Part shown: positions 1-5,603 of the stretch, one piece after another | Position numbering within the stretch: position 1 is the first letter of the stretch | Layout: each line of letters begins with the position of its first letter | NCBI GenBank assembly: GCA_900319255.1 | Contig: ONNU01000347.1 | Location: 1-5,603, forward strand | DNA from: an uncultured Eubacteriales bacterium | GTDB lineage: Bacteria; Bacillota; Clostridia; Oscillospirales; Acutalibacteraceae | DNA: 5,603 nt | Reading direction: 5' to 3' | The notes under the pieces: model-generated | Told to the model about the DNA's origin: nothing | Databases searched by the model: none | What the model saw: only the letters and a program-made list of their open reading frames with translations | Made by a program: the position numbers and the translations under genes

Positions 1-129
1 AAAATCGCGGGGGCAGGTCTGACAAAAGCTTTATTTTCGTTCCCGCGTGTTATAGTTGGATGGAATGGGGAAACAAAAAATTCCCAAAGTCAGTTCATTA
101 TCAAAGTCCCAGAATTATTTTACACGAAC
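1..129. repeat. Copy 1 of a ~129-bp tandem repeat (147-bp period)
   Basis: This segment aligns with 148-275 over its whole length with only a one-base gap (aaaa versus aaa near position 26). The first ~70 nt and the last 23 nt (107-129) are strongly conserved; the last 23 nt are identical in both copies. The middle, about 70-106, has diverged. The left end is at the window edge, so further copies may lie outside. No open frame is shared by the copies. Function unknown: it could be a dispersed intergenic element, a structured RNA or a binding-site array. Positions 1-426 contain no gene that I can support. Confidence 0.85.
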
Positions 130-142
130 AGCGTCGACGCTG
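129..142. repeat. 14-bp perfect palindrome between the two repeat copies
   Basis: CAGCGTCGACGCTG reads the same on both strands. It starts on the last base of repeat copy 1 and fills most of the spacer before copy 2. It could be a protein binding site or the stem of a small hairpin, although a stem without a loop folds poorly. Function unknown. Confidence 0.7.
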
Positions 143-147
143 CACCC

Positions 148-275
148 AAAATCGCGGGGGCAGATCTGACAAAGCTTTACTTTTGCTCTCGCATGTAATA
201 CTTGGATGGTAAGGGGGGAATAAAATAATCCTCAGCCGGCTCCAACGAAAACTCCCAGAATTATTTTACACGAAC
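148..275. repeat. Copy 2 of the ~129-bp tandem repeat
   Basis: Second copy of the 1-129 unit, offset by 147 nt at the left end and 146 nt at the right. Shared landmarks are the opening AAAATCGCGGGGGCAG, the central TTGGATGG and the closing 23 nt at 253-275. Most differences in the first half are single substitutions, which points to old duplication and drift rather than recent copying. The two units are separated by an 18-nt spacer that contains a palindrome. The downstream stretch 276-369 shows nothing beyond the GC-rich inverted repeat next to this copy. Confidence 0.85.
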
Positions 276-278
276 CCG

Positions 279-290
279 CCGGCGTGCCGG
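279..290. repeat. GC-rich inverted repeat following repeat copy 2
   Basis: CCGGC-GT-GCCGG has 5-bp arms and a 2-nt centre, and overlaps the 8-bp palindrome CGCCGGCG at 277-284. It lies just after repeat copy 2, the same relative place as the palindrome after copy 1, but its sequence is unrelated. Function unknown. Confidence 0.5.
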
Positions 291-369
291 TCCGGGCTGT
301 CCCTGATATACCTTTGTATTCAGCCTGTGCTTATCCGGATGGTATCGGAAGGCTTTGCTGTTACGGCGC

Positions 370-401
370 AAAAAAGCGGATATGCCGGGCACATCCGCTT
401 T
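370..401 (-). terminator. Rho-independent terminator of the cdaA-cdaR transcript
   Basis: Read on the minus strand, AAAGCGGAT and ATCCGCTTT (plus-strand arms 373-381 and 393-401) form a 9-bp stem around an 11-nt loop. The 3' arm runs into six consecutive T residues (375 down to 370). It starts about 25 nt after the cdaR stop codon. The plus-strand direction has only TTT after the stem, so I call it one-way. Its position indicates that the operon ends after cdaR. Confidence 0.85.
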
Positions 402-426
402 GAAAGGGGCTTATTCAGTTGTCTCG

Positions 427-1776
427 CTAAGAGGTTTCGCTTGCGGCGGATTCGGAGGTATCGCTCTTTTCGTCATTTTCGTCCTTGTCAGATACCGTTA
501 CCAGCACTCTGTACGGGTTTTCTGCCGTCATCCAGTATGGCCAGCAGCTGTCATATACCGAGCTTATCTTGATATCCGCATAGAATGTCATGCTGCCCGT
601 CAGCGATTCCGTATTGCCCATATCTATTACAGCCGTAAGATCATTTGCAGTAAGCTTGTTGAGCTGTTCCTTATTGCCTACAAGGGTGATATTTATGGAT
701 TTGGTATTCATTACCCATTTCTTTCCCGACGGGACATTGGAGGTGATGATATTATTCACCGTAAAATTCTTTGAATCCATTTTATCTGAATCAAACTTCA
801 CCTTTACAGAGCTTACTCCGTCACTGATAAGCCGTACTCCCGAGGATACCACAAGATCAAGATCAAATTCTGAATTATTCGGATCAACCTTGGAAAGATC
901 AAGCTCCTTTGTCGTGACAGAATTGCTGTAATCCGTACCGTCCTCCGGGAAAGCTATCTCAACGGTGGCAGGGGAAAGGCTTATCAGGTCATTTCCCGGA
1001 TTGAAGCTTGAAGGAGCGTTGATAATATTCGGAGTGACCAGAATAGTGTCAAGCTTGAGAATAGTTATCTTTGCGTTTACTGAGGTGATATCCGGTTCGA
1101 TATATTTGCGTTCAAAATATTTGCTGTCGATCTCATTGCCGTCATAATCATAGTATTTTATCGGAGCGTCAATTGAAACCGTGCTTGTCAGCTCCTTGTC
1201 ATAATCACAGATCGCAACTGCTGAGGCTATGCTCTGGATAACAGACTGCGCGCCCTTGAGATGCACGGTCTTTTTTTGCAGAGTAATGCCGTCATTATGG
1301 TAACCGTCAGCGATCTTTGCATTGAGCTTGCTTTCAATGGGGAGATCAATTTCATCCTCCCTGTCGATAAACACCGTGACCTCCTCCGGATCAAGGGAAC
1401 CGGTGATGATAGTATAGTCATTTACGATACTGCCCTTTTTTGCAGTCAGCTTTACGGTTTTTTCCTTTGCTATCTCATATTCGTTAACGGATTCATCAGG
1501 GGATACCTCGATATCGTCCTTTGAAAGATTTCTGAGGATCAGCGAATTTCCGCTTACACGGACAGAAGCCGTATCCTGACTTTTATAGTACATCTTGGTA
1601 TCAGTTCCCAGATCGGGAACGGTGATCGGGATATCCTTGATATAAGCATAGCTGGTGTCATCGGAGTTGCCCGGAAGTGCGACCCAGATACAGAAAGCGA
1701 CCACAACAGAAAAAAGCATAACGAATTTATCGTTATAAAAAATCTTGCTGAAGCTGAATCTACTTTTTCCGTTCAT
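427..1776 (-). CDS. cdaR: CdaR, YbbR-domain regulator of the diadenylate cyclase
   Basis: A 449-aa membrane-anchored protein. Residues ~18-34 form one hydrophobic helix (FVMLFSVVVAFCIWVAL) after a short basic N-terminus, so the rest should lie outside the cell. The body is β-rich and can be split into about four YbbR-like repeats (roughly 40-140, 142-240, 244-330 and 336-428), with typical pieces such as VSVRVSG-like and VTVFIDRE segments. The tail (431-449) is acidic and Ser-rich and probably disordered. In known systems CdaR binds the membrane cyclase CdaA and adjusts c-di-AMP output. The ATG start is supported by AAAGGGG at 1784-1790, 7 nt upstream. The gene overlaps the end of cdaA by 17 nt, indicating coupled translation. 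The family call is sure from topology and neighbour; the repeat borders are estimates. Confidence 0.9.
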   Translation of the reverse strand: MNGKSRFSFSKIFYNDKFVMLFSVVVAFCIWVALPGNSDDTSYAYIKDIPITVPDLGTDTKMYYKSQDTASVRVSGNSLILRNLSKDDIEVSPDESVNEYEIAKEKTVKLTAKKGSIVNDYTIITGSLDPEEVTVFIDREDEIDLPIESKLNAKIADGYHNDGITLQKKTVHLKGAQSVIQSIASAVAICDYDKELTSTVSIDAPIKYYDYDGNEIDSKYFERKYIEPDITSVNAKITILKLDTILVTPNIINAPSSFNPGNDLISLSPATVEIAFPEDGTDYSNSVTTKELDLSKVDPNNSEFDLDLVVSSGVRLISDGVSSVKVKFDSDKMDSKNFTVNNIITSNVPSGKKWVMNTKSINITLVGNKEQLNKLTANDLTAVIDMGNTESLTGSMTFYADIKISSVYDSCWPYWMTAENPYRVLVTVSDKDENDEKSDTSESAASETS

Positions 1777-2653
1777 TTTTCTTCCCCTTTATAACATTAC
1801 TGACAACAGGGACACGCTCTGATTTTTCAGGCTCCTTCGGGATAAGCTCCTCCTCAAGCGCCATGCTCAGGGTCTCTCTTGTATAGTTTCTGGTGATGAT
1901 GCCGTTTCTGACCATTGAGATGGTTCCGGTCTCCTCAGAAACGATGACCACGATAGCGTCACTGTTTTCGCTGATACCCAGACCTGCGCGGTGTCTTGTG
2001 CCCAGGTCGGTGCTGATATCGTTATTTTTTGTCAGCGGAAGAATACATCCGGCAGCATGGAGCTTTCCGTTTCTGATTATCATTGCGCCGTCATGCAGGG
2101 GCGCTTTATTGAAAAAGATATTCCCGATCAGCTCAACGCTGGGGTCAGCATCAATGACCGTACCGGTATCTATTATTTCGCCAAGCTTTGTTGTGCGTTC
2201 AAAAACGATAAGAGCGCCTGTTTTTGATTTCTGGAATTTGCTTGCGACCTCGACCACAGAGTTAATACATTTTCTTATGCGTTTGATCTGCTCCTCCTCA
2301 ACGCCGGAGGATGCAAGACCTGTCCAGTATTTTCCTATCTTGCTTCGTCCGATATGCTCAAGCGCGCTTCTCAGCTCCGGCTGGAAAACGATAAGCACCG
2401 CAAGCACAGAGAACTGGAAGAACGAAACAAAAAGTGTATTCAGCATTTTCAGATTGAATATAGATGATACGGCAAAAGCGAGAAGAAGAATAAGGATACC
2501 CTTTACCAGCTGCTCCGCTCTTGTTTCACGCATGATCTTGATAAGACTGTATATAAGAAAAGAAACTATCACTATATCCAGTACATCCGTTACCTTAAAG
2601 GATTGCATGGAAGTGATAAAGCTGTTATAAAAATCAACGATATGAGCCCACAA
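1760..2653 (-). CDS. cdaA: CdaA, membrane diadenylate cyclase (c-di-AMP synthase)
   Basis: A 297-aa enzyme that joins two ATP molecules into cyclic di-AMP, a second messenger controlling potassium and osmotic balance and cell-wall homeostasis in Firmicutes. Three membrane helices lie at about residues 24-40, 51-66 and 71-90, followed by FQPELRSALEHIGR, typical of the CdaA linker. The DAC domain covers ~115-275. It carries the catalytic motif LHDGAMII (DGA at 188-190), GTRHRAGLGISE (RHR at 220-222) and SEETG at 239-243. Length is normal for the family (~270-300 aa). The start is TTG at 2653, chosen because GGGGGTG lies 7 nt upstream and a TGA closes the frame four codons above; the next ATG (residue 16) would cut the N-terminus just before helix 1. 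First gene of the cdaA-cdaR operon, with a good promoter upstream. No catalytic residue is missing. Confidence 0.96.
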   Translation of the reverse strand: MWAHIVDFYNSFITSMQSFKVTDVLDIVIVSFLIYSLIKIMRETRAEQLVKGILILLLAFAVSSIFNLKMLNTLFVSFFQFSVLAVLIVFQPELRSALEHIGRSKIGKYWTGLASSGVEEEQIKRIRKCINSVVEVASKFQKSKTGALIVFERTTKLGEIIDTGTVIDADPSVELIGNIFFNKAPLHDGAMIIRNGKLHAAGCILPLTKNNDISTDLGTRHRAGLGISENSDAIVVIVSEETGTISMVRNGIITRNYTRETLSMALEEELIPKEPEKSERVPVVSNVIKGKKNERKK

Positions 2654-2660
2654 AGCTCTT

Positions 2661-2667
2661 CACCCCC
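2661..2667 (-). promoter_or_regulatory. Ribosome binding site fixing the TTG start of cdaA
   Basis: On the minus strand GGGGGTG precedes the TTG codon by 7 nt. No ATG or GTG in the cdaA frame lies between it and residue 16, so this site decides in favour of TTG. Confidence 0.75.
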
Positions 2668-2706
2668 GAAAATGTGGTTTGTATATTTATTCGTTTCCCT
2701 AACATT

Positions 2707-2734
2707 ATTTTACCATATCATTTCATTTTATCAA
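2707..2734 (-). promoter_or_regulatory. SigA-type promoter of cdaA-cdaR
   Basis: The minus strand reads TTGATA (plus 2729-2734), a 16-nt spacer, then TAAAAT (plus 2707-2712). The spacer ends in TGG, giving an extended -10 (TGnTAAAAT). Transcription should begin near 2700, giving an untranslated leader of about 47 nt. No riboswitch-like structure is evident in that short leader. Confidence 0.75.
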
Positions 2735-2844
2735 CTGTTTTTTGAAAATTTTTTATGAAAACATTTATTCAGCATAAAGATCATAATGTGCCGCAAATGT
2801 AATGCCCTGCCTTTTACCGGCATATACACATATGACCTCCGCCC

Positions 2845-2874
2845 TTAACTTACTTCCTCCGCTTTGCATACAAT
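2845..2874 (+). promoter_or_regulatory. Possible promoter for the DUF3343-aminotransferase operon
   Basis: TTAACT (2845-2850) and TACAAT (2869-2874) are spaced by 18 nt, with a second -10-like GATAAT at 2875-2880. The match is modest, but it is the best candidate, ending about 10-20 nt before the ribosome binding site. The stretch 2735-2844 between the two divergent promoters shows no clear hairpin or operator. Confidence 0.4.
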
Positions 2875-2884
2875 GATAATAAAA

Positions 2885-2895
2885 GAGAGGTGATC
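2885..2895 (+). promoter_or_regulatory. Near-perfect ribosome binding site of the DUF3343 gene
   Basis: GAGAGGTGATC matches the 16S rRNA 3' end over almost the whole anti-SD stretch. It predicts a start codon at about 2897-2904. The codons found there are TTG (2897), GTG (2899) and ATA (2904). Only ATA is in the frame of the conserved DUF3343 protein; GTG runs into TAG after one codon, and TTG opens a different 61-codon frame. The site therefore argues for translation beginning upstream of the ATG at 2940. Confidence 0.7.
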
Positions 2896-2939
2896 ATTGT
2901 GGGATAGCTTATATCTATGTTTCCTCCGTCACTCACGCT

Positions 2940-3125
2940 ATGAGGGGTCAGAAGCTGCTTTCCGCAAACGGTATAAAATCAGGGATCAAAAGAAATACAG
3001 CAAAAAGCAGCAGATCCGGCTGCGGCTATGTTCTTGCAGTACCGGAAAAATACAGATCCTCAGCCTTGAAGATCCTTTCTGAAAACGGGATCAAAAAATA
3101 CGATCATAAGGAAGGGCAGGAATAA
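2940..3125 (+). CDS. DUF3343 / putative Se-S carrier-like protein, 5' end uncertain
   Basis: The conservative ATG start gives 61 aa, short for a family of about 70-90 aa. The family feature is the Cys-Gly pair in SRSGCGYVLAV (Cys28), after a helix (RGQKLLSANGIK) and before a second helix ending SENGIKKYD. That Cys is thought to carry sulfur or selenium. The same frame is open upstream to 2883 and encodes IAYIYVSSVTHA just before the ATG. This fits the first β-strand of the family, so the real protein very likely begins near 2899. No standard start codon exists there in frame, and the ATG at 2940 has no ribosome binding site. A one-base frameshift in the GGG at 2901-2903, a sequencing error or an ATA start would explain it. 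The stop lies 4 nt before the aminotransferase start, so the two are co-transcribed. Role inferred: partner or acceptor of that enzyme. Confidence 0.7.
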   Translation: MRGQKLLSANGIKSGIKRNTAKSSRSGCGYVLAVPEKYRSSALKILSENGIKKYDHKEGQE

Positions 3126-3129
3126 GACC

Positions 3130-4263
3130 TTGATCTATCTTGATAACAGCGCAACCACTGCGCCAAAGCCTCAGGCTGTGATAAATGCCTGCGCCCGCGC
3201 AAACAGAAGCCCGGCAAATCCCGGACGAAGCGGTCATTCCCTGTCAATGGCTGCTGCAAAGCGGGTCTATGACACAAGAAGCCTTGCATCAGAATTTTTC
3301 GGCGCAGCCTCCGAACAGCAGGTGATATTCACTCCGAGCTGCACATTTTCCCTGAATACGGCGATAAAAAGCATACTGGGCAGCGGCGGTCATGCTGTGA
3401 TATCCGATATGGAGCATAATGCCGTGATGAGACCGCTTGAAAAACTGAAAAGCTCCGGAGTCAGCTATACAAAGGCAGCCGTTGTCCCCGGAGATGATGA
3501 TAAAACTGTTGATAATTTCCGCCGGAGCATACGCAGTGATACAAAGGCTCTGATCTGCACTCATGCATCGAATGTATTCGGCATAAGGCTGCCTGTTGAG
3601 CGGCTATGCGCGCTTGCTCATGCATACGGACTGTTATTTGTGCTTGATGCAGCCCAGAGCGCAGGAATAGCCGGAGTGAATATGGATCATGGCTATGATA
3701 TCGTCTGCATTGCTCCCCACAAGGGACTTTATTCTCCTATGGGAACAGGGCTGATGATTTTATCGGAGGGCATCTCCCCGGATACGCTTATCGAGGGCGG
3801 TACGGGGAGCAATTCCCTTTCGCCCTCCCAGCCGGAGGAGCTGCCGGATAAATTTGAAAGCGGAACATTGAATTTTCCCGGAATTTCGGGAATGTACGAG
3901 GGCATACGTTTTGTAATGAGCAGGGGAGAGGAGCGTATCAGAAAGCATGAGATGCAGCTGATACAAAGATTATACAGAGAGCTGAAAAAGGATCCCGGAA
4001 TTATACTGTACACAGACGAGCCGGATGAAAGCAGCTTTGTTCCGGTGTTATCCTTCAATATCAGGGATGCTCACAGCGAACAGACAGCCCGGCTCCTTGA
4101 CAGGAACGGCATTGCTGTAAGAGCAGGACTTCATTGTGCGCCATGCGCTCACGAAGCAATGGGGACTCTGGAAACAGGCACAGTGAGGATATCTCCGTCA
4201 GCGTTTACGACAGAGAGGGATATTGAGAGGGTGATATATGTGCTGAGGCATGGAAAAATATAG
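3130..4263 (+). CDS. Class V aminotransferase, cysteine desulfurase-like (EF2568 type)
   Basis: A 377-aa, full-length PLP enzyme of the NifS/CsdA fold, cytosolic. It opens with MIYLDNSATTAPKP and carries NPGRSGH (30-36), the PLP-stacking His96 in MEHNAVMRPL, THASNVFG (144-151), the pyridine-binding Asp173 in LDAAQSAG and the Schiff-base Lys198 in APHKG. It also has EGGTGSNS (222-229), ESGTLNFPG and, near the end, RAGLHCAPCAH with the likely catalytic Cys336. This pattern matches the TIGR01977 (am_tr_V_EF2568) group rather than IscS or SufS. The group takes sulfur, or possibly selenium, from cysteine or selenocysteine; the exact acceptor is not known from sequence. The start is TTG at 3130, supported by AGGA at 3118-3121, 8 nt upstream, and by the family's usual N-terminus. 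It follows the DUF3343 gene by 4 nt. DUF3343 and this family are often found together in selenium-linked clusters, but no selD or yedF is in view. Confidence 0.92.
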   Translation: MIYLDNSATTAPKPQAVINACARANRSPANPGRSGHSLSMAAAKRVYDTRSLASEFFGAASEQQVIFTPSCTFSLNTAIKSILGSGGHAVISDMEHNAVMRPLEKLKSSGVSYTKAAVVPGDDDKTVDNFRRSIRSDTKALICTHASNVFGIRLPVERLCALAHAYGLLFVLDAAQSAGIAGVNMDHGYDIVCIAPHKGLYSPMGTGLMILSEGISPDTLIEGGTGSNSLSPSQPEELPDKFESGTLNFPGISGMYEGIRFVMSRGEERIRKHEMQLIQRLYRELKKDPGIILYTDEPDESSFVPVLSFNIRDAHSEQTARLLDRNGIAVRAGLHCAPCAHEAMGTLETGTVRISPSAFTTERDIERVIYVLRHGKI

Positions 4264-4316
4264 AAGCTGACGGTTGTAAAAGTCGGGGATGCAGCATTAA
4301 TATATTCAGCAAAATA

Positions 4317-4352
4317 AAAAAGCCGGTGAATTGTCGGGTTCATCGGCTTTTT
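4317..4352. terminator. Bidirectional terminator between convergent operons
   Basis: Arms 4317-4330 and 4339-4352 form a 14-bp stem (AAAAAGCCGGTGAA with TTCATCGGCTTTTT, one G-T pair) around an 8-nt loop. The plus direction ends in TTTTT. The minus direction ends in TTTTTT followed by ATTTT. It lies 53 nt after the aminotransferase stop and serves the kinase transcript, or whatever crosses 4353-4631, from the other side. Confidence 0.92.
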
Positions 4353-4441
4353 CATATTTGACTGTCTCCTGAATCTGTGAAACTGACATCTCCGTCGCTG
4401 GCTGGAAAATGGAATCGGTTGTTCAACTTTCATGCGCCAAG

Positions 4442-4547
4442 TAATACTTTTTTCAGTATTATCTGCTTTGGTGGATCAAAAGGCGGAAACCACAAGGGAT
4501 TTCCCCTTGAGTTTTCCCACTTTTATCCGCAGCGGCAAATCCGCTGC
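4442..4547. other. Cluster of three perfect hairpins, possible structured RNA or repeat
   Basis: Within 106 nt there are three perfect short-loop inverted repeats: TAATACT/AGTATTA (4442-4448 with 4455-4461, 6-nt loop), CAAGGG/CCCTTG around ATTTC at about 4493-4509, and GCAGCGG/CCGCTGC (4529-4535 with 4541-4547, 5-nt loop). None is followed by a T-run, so they are not ordinary terminators. On the minus strand they lie between the kinase stop and the shared terminator, so they would form part of a ~280-nt 3' untranslated region or a separate small RNA. Open frames cross the area (one from ATG 4432 on the plus strand), but none has a ribosome binding site or recognised motif. The rest of 4353-4631 shows nothing else. 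Function unknown. Confidence 0.4.
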
Positions 4548-4631
4548 TCCGGTGAGTATCACGGATTCAGGTGTCTGTTTTTGCTATGCTTTATTAAGGG
4601 CGTTGGCAAAGTTACCCTTTTTCAGCATCCA

Positions 4632-5603
4632 TCACGGCAGCGTTACGGTAAATTTTACCCATTTGCCGTATTCGCTTTCGCATTTTATAGTACCGTGATG
4701 ACGCTCAACTACCTCCGAAGCTATTGCAAGTCCCAGACCATAGCCTCCGCTTTTGCTGTTTCTTGCCTCATCCTCACGGTAAAATCGCTCGAATACCTTA
4801 TCAAGCTTTTCTTTTTTAATTCCGATACCGGTGTTATATACGCTGATGATCTTTTTTGTTCCGTGACGGTAAAGTCTTACGCGGATCTCGCCCTTATCCT
4901 CGGAATATTTGATGGCGTTATCAATGAGTATCGTAAGAACATGACGTATTGCGCTGATATCACCGTGACAGGAGATATTTTCCTCAGCGTCAACATCAAA
5001 TTTCTTGCCCTCCTCGAACATCCTGCTTTCAAAGGGCAGGGCTGTGGTAAGCACAAGATCTGTCAGGTCTATTTCTGCCATATTGAGCATTTTCCCTGAT
5101 TTATCGTCTATCCGGGCAAGATAAAGCAGCTCATTCACAAGCTCGCTCATTCTTATTGATTCGCTGCGGATATAGCCGAGCCATTTGTTTTCTCCTATCT
5201 CTGTTTCAAGTACATCAGTGTTTGCGCTGATGACTGCAAGCGGAGTTTTCAGCTCGTGGCTTGCATCGGAGATAAAGCGCTTCTGCTTGTCAAAGGTCTC
5301 CTTTACAGGTCTTATGAGCCAGAAGGACAACGCTATTGACAGAAGGAAAAACAGGATTACTGATGCAAGACCTATTATCGAGGTGGTGAGAAGAAGGTTA
5401 TTATTTTGATGTATTTCAGCGCTTGCGTCTGTGAATACCACCATATTGCCGTCATAGGTAGGTCTGACGTAAAATGCGATATTATCTATATAGCCGAAAT
5501 CCTGACCGGATGATATGGCTTTATTGATAAGAGTAAGCATGACTTCCTTATTGAGATTGCTGAAATCCATATTGCCGTCAACACGCATTATCCCGTTCTG
5601 GTA
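4632..5603 (-). CDS. Sensor histidine kinase, BaeS/PhoR-like, 5' end outside window
   Basis: The frame is open to the right edge, so the N-terminus is missing; the ATG at 5588 has no good ribosome binding site and is probably internal. Counting from that Met: residues 1-64 are the end of an extracellular sensor region, and 65-92 is a membrane helix (LLLTTSIIGL...SFWLI). His111 in SDASHELKTPL is the phosphorylated residue, and a DHp helix follows to ~165. The ATP-binding domain has the N box LIDNAIKYS (Asn224), G1 VYNTGIGI (~250-257), F box FERFYR (266-271) and G2 GGYGLGLAIA (281-290). The protein ends soon after, as is normal. Only 18 residues separate the membrane helix from His111, leaving no room for a HAMP domain. 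The usual Asp of G1 is Asn, a known variant in such kinases. The response regulator is presumably upstream, beyond the edge. Stimulus unknown. Confidence 0.93.
   Translation of the reverse strand, partial: YQNGIMRVDGNMDFSNLNKEVMLTLINKAISSGQDFGYIDNIAFYVRPTYDGNMVVFTDASAEIHQNNNLLLTTSIIGLASVILFFLLSIALSFWLIRPVKETFDKQKRFISDASHELKTPLAVISANTDVLETEIGENKWLGYIRSESIRMSELVNELLYLARIDDKSGKMLNMAEIDLTDLVLTTALPFESRMFEEGKKFDVDAEENISCHGDISAIRHVLTILIDNAIKYSEDKGEIRVRLYRHGTKKIISVYNTGIGIKKEKLDKVFERFYREDEARNSKSGGYGLGLAIASEVVERHHGTIKCESEYGKWVKFTVTLP

Noticed and set aside
107..129. Promoter in the conserved 23-nt repeat end (TAAAAT on the minus strand)
   Set aside because: No -35-like hexamer at 16-18 nt upstream in either copy and no following gene.
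1..275. CRISPR array
   Set aside because: Only two units, the repeated part is ~129 bp with a diverged middle, and there are no short uniform repeats or spacers and no cas gene.
1893..2630. Plus-strand open frame of 245 codons
   Set aside because: Fully antisense to cdaA, whose motifs and start signals are clear.
2897..3082. Frame from TTG 2897 (61 codons) right after the strong ribosome binding site
   Set aside because: Its protein is low-complexity and basic with no family features, and it overlaps the DUF3343 frame; it is better explained by a frame disruption.
4580..4615. Minus-strand promoter TTGCCA-17-TAGCAA for a small RNA
   Set aside because: The -10 matches only three of six consensus positions; too weak to list.
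4432..4698. Plus-strand 88-codon frame from ATG 4432
   Set aside because: No ribosome binding site, its 3' part is antisense to the kinase end, and it spans hairpins; treated as non-coding until conservation shows otherwise.
4377..5099. Long plus-strand open frame (240 codons) crossing the hairpin region and the kinase
   Set aside because: More than half lies antisense to the well-supported kinase, it has no ribosome binding site and shows no recognisable domain.

Overview
The window looks like chromosomal DNA from a Gram-positive gut Clostridium-type bacterium, most likely of the Ruminococcus/Oscillospiraceae group. Three things suggest this: a cdaA-cdaR pair, a DUF3343 gene paired with a class V aminotransferase of the EF2568 type, and a BaeS/PhoR-like sensor kinase of a style common in Firmicutes. 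Strong GGGGG/GAGAGGTGATC-type ribosome binding sites and frequent TTG starts fit as well. The genus is inferred, not proven.

Layout. Positions 1-426 hold no gene. Two diverged copies of a ~129-bp repeat lie in tandem with a 147-bp period, each followed by a different GC-rich palindrome. A terminator at 370-401 then closes the next transcript. Positions 427-2653 on the minus strand carry cdaA (membrane diadenylate cyclase) and cdaR (YbbR-domain regulator), overlapping by 17 nt and read from a good promoter at 2707-2734. CdaA makes c-di-AMP, and CdaR sits on the outer face of the membrane and modulates it. The glmM gene that often completes this operon is absent; cdaR is followed directly by the terminator.

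Positions 2654-2880 are a divergent control region. On the plus strand, a small DUF3343 (Se/S carrier-like) gene at about 2900-3125 is followed after 4 nt by a 377-aa class V aminotransferase/cysteine desulfurase-like gene (3130-4263). Together they look like a sulfur- or selenium-mobilising pair. The 5' end of the DUF3343 gene is odd: its conserved N-terminal strand is in frame, but no normal start codon opens that frame next to the very good ribosome binding site, which suggests a one-base frameshift in a GGG run.

A strong two-way terminator (4317-4352) separates this operon from a convergent minus-strand histidine kinase (4632 to the right edge, 5' end missing). The 279 nt between kinase and terminator hold three perfect hairpins within 106 nt and no convincing gene. 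This is the best place to look for an undescribed RNA or repeat. I see no mobile element, tRNA, rRNA or CRISPR array.
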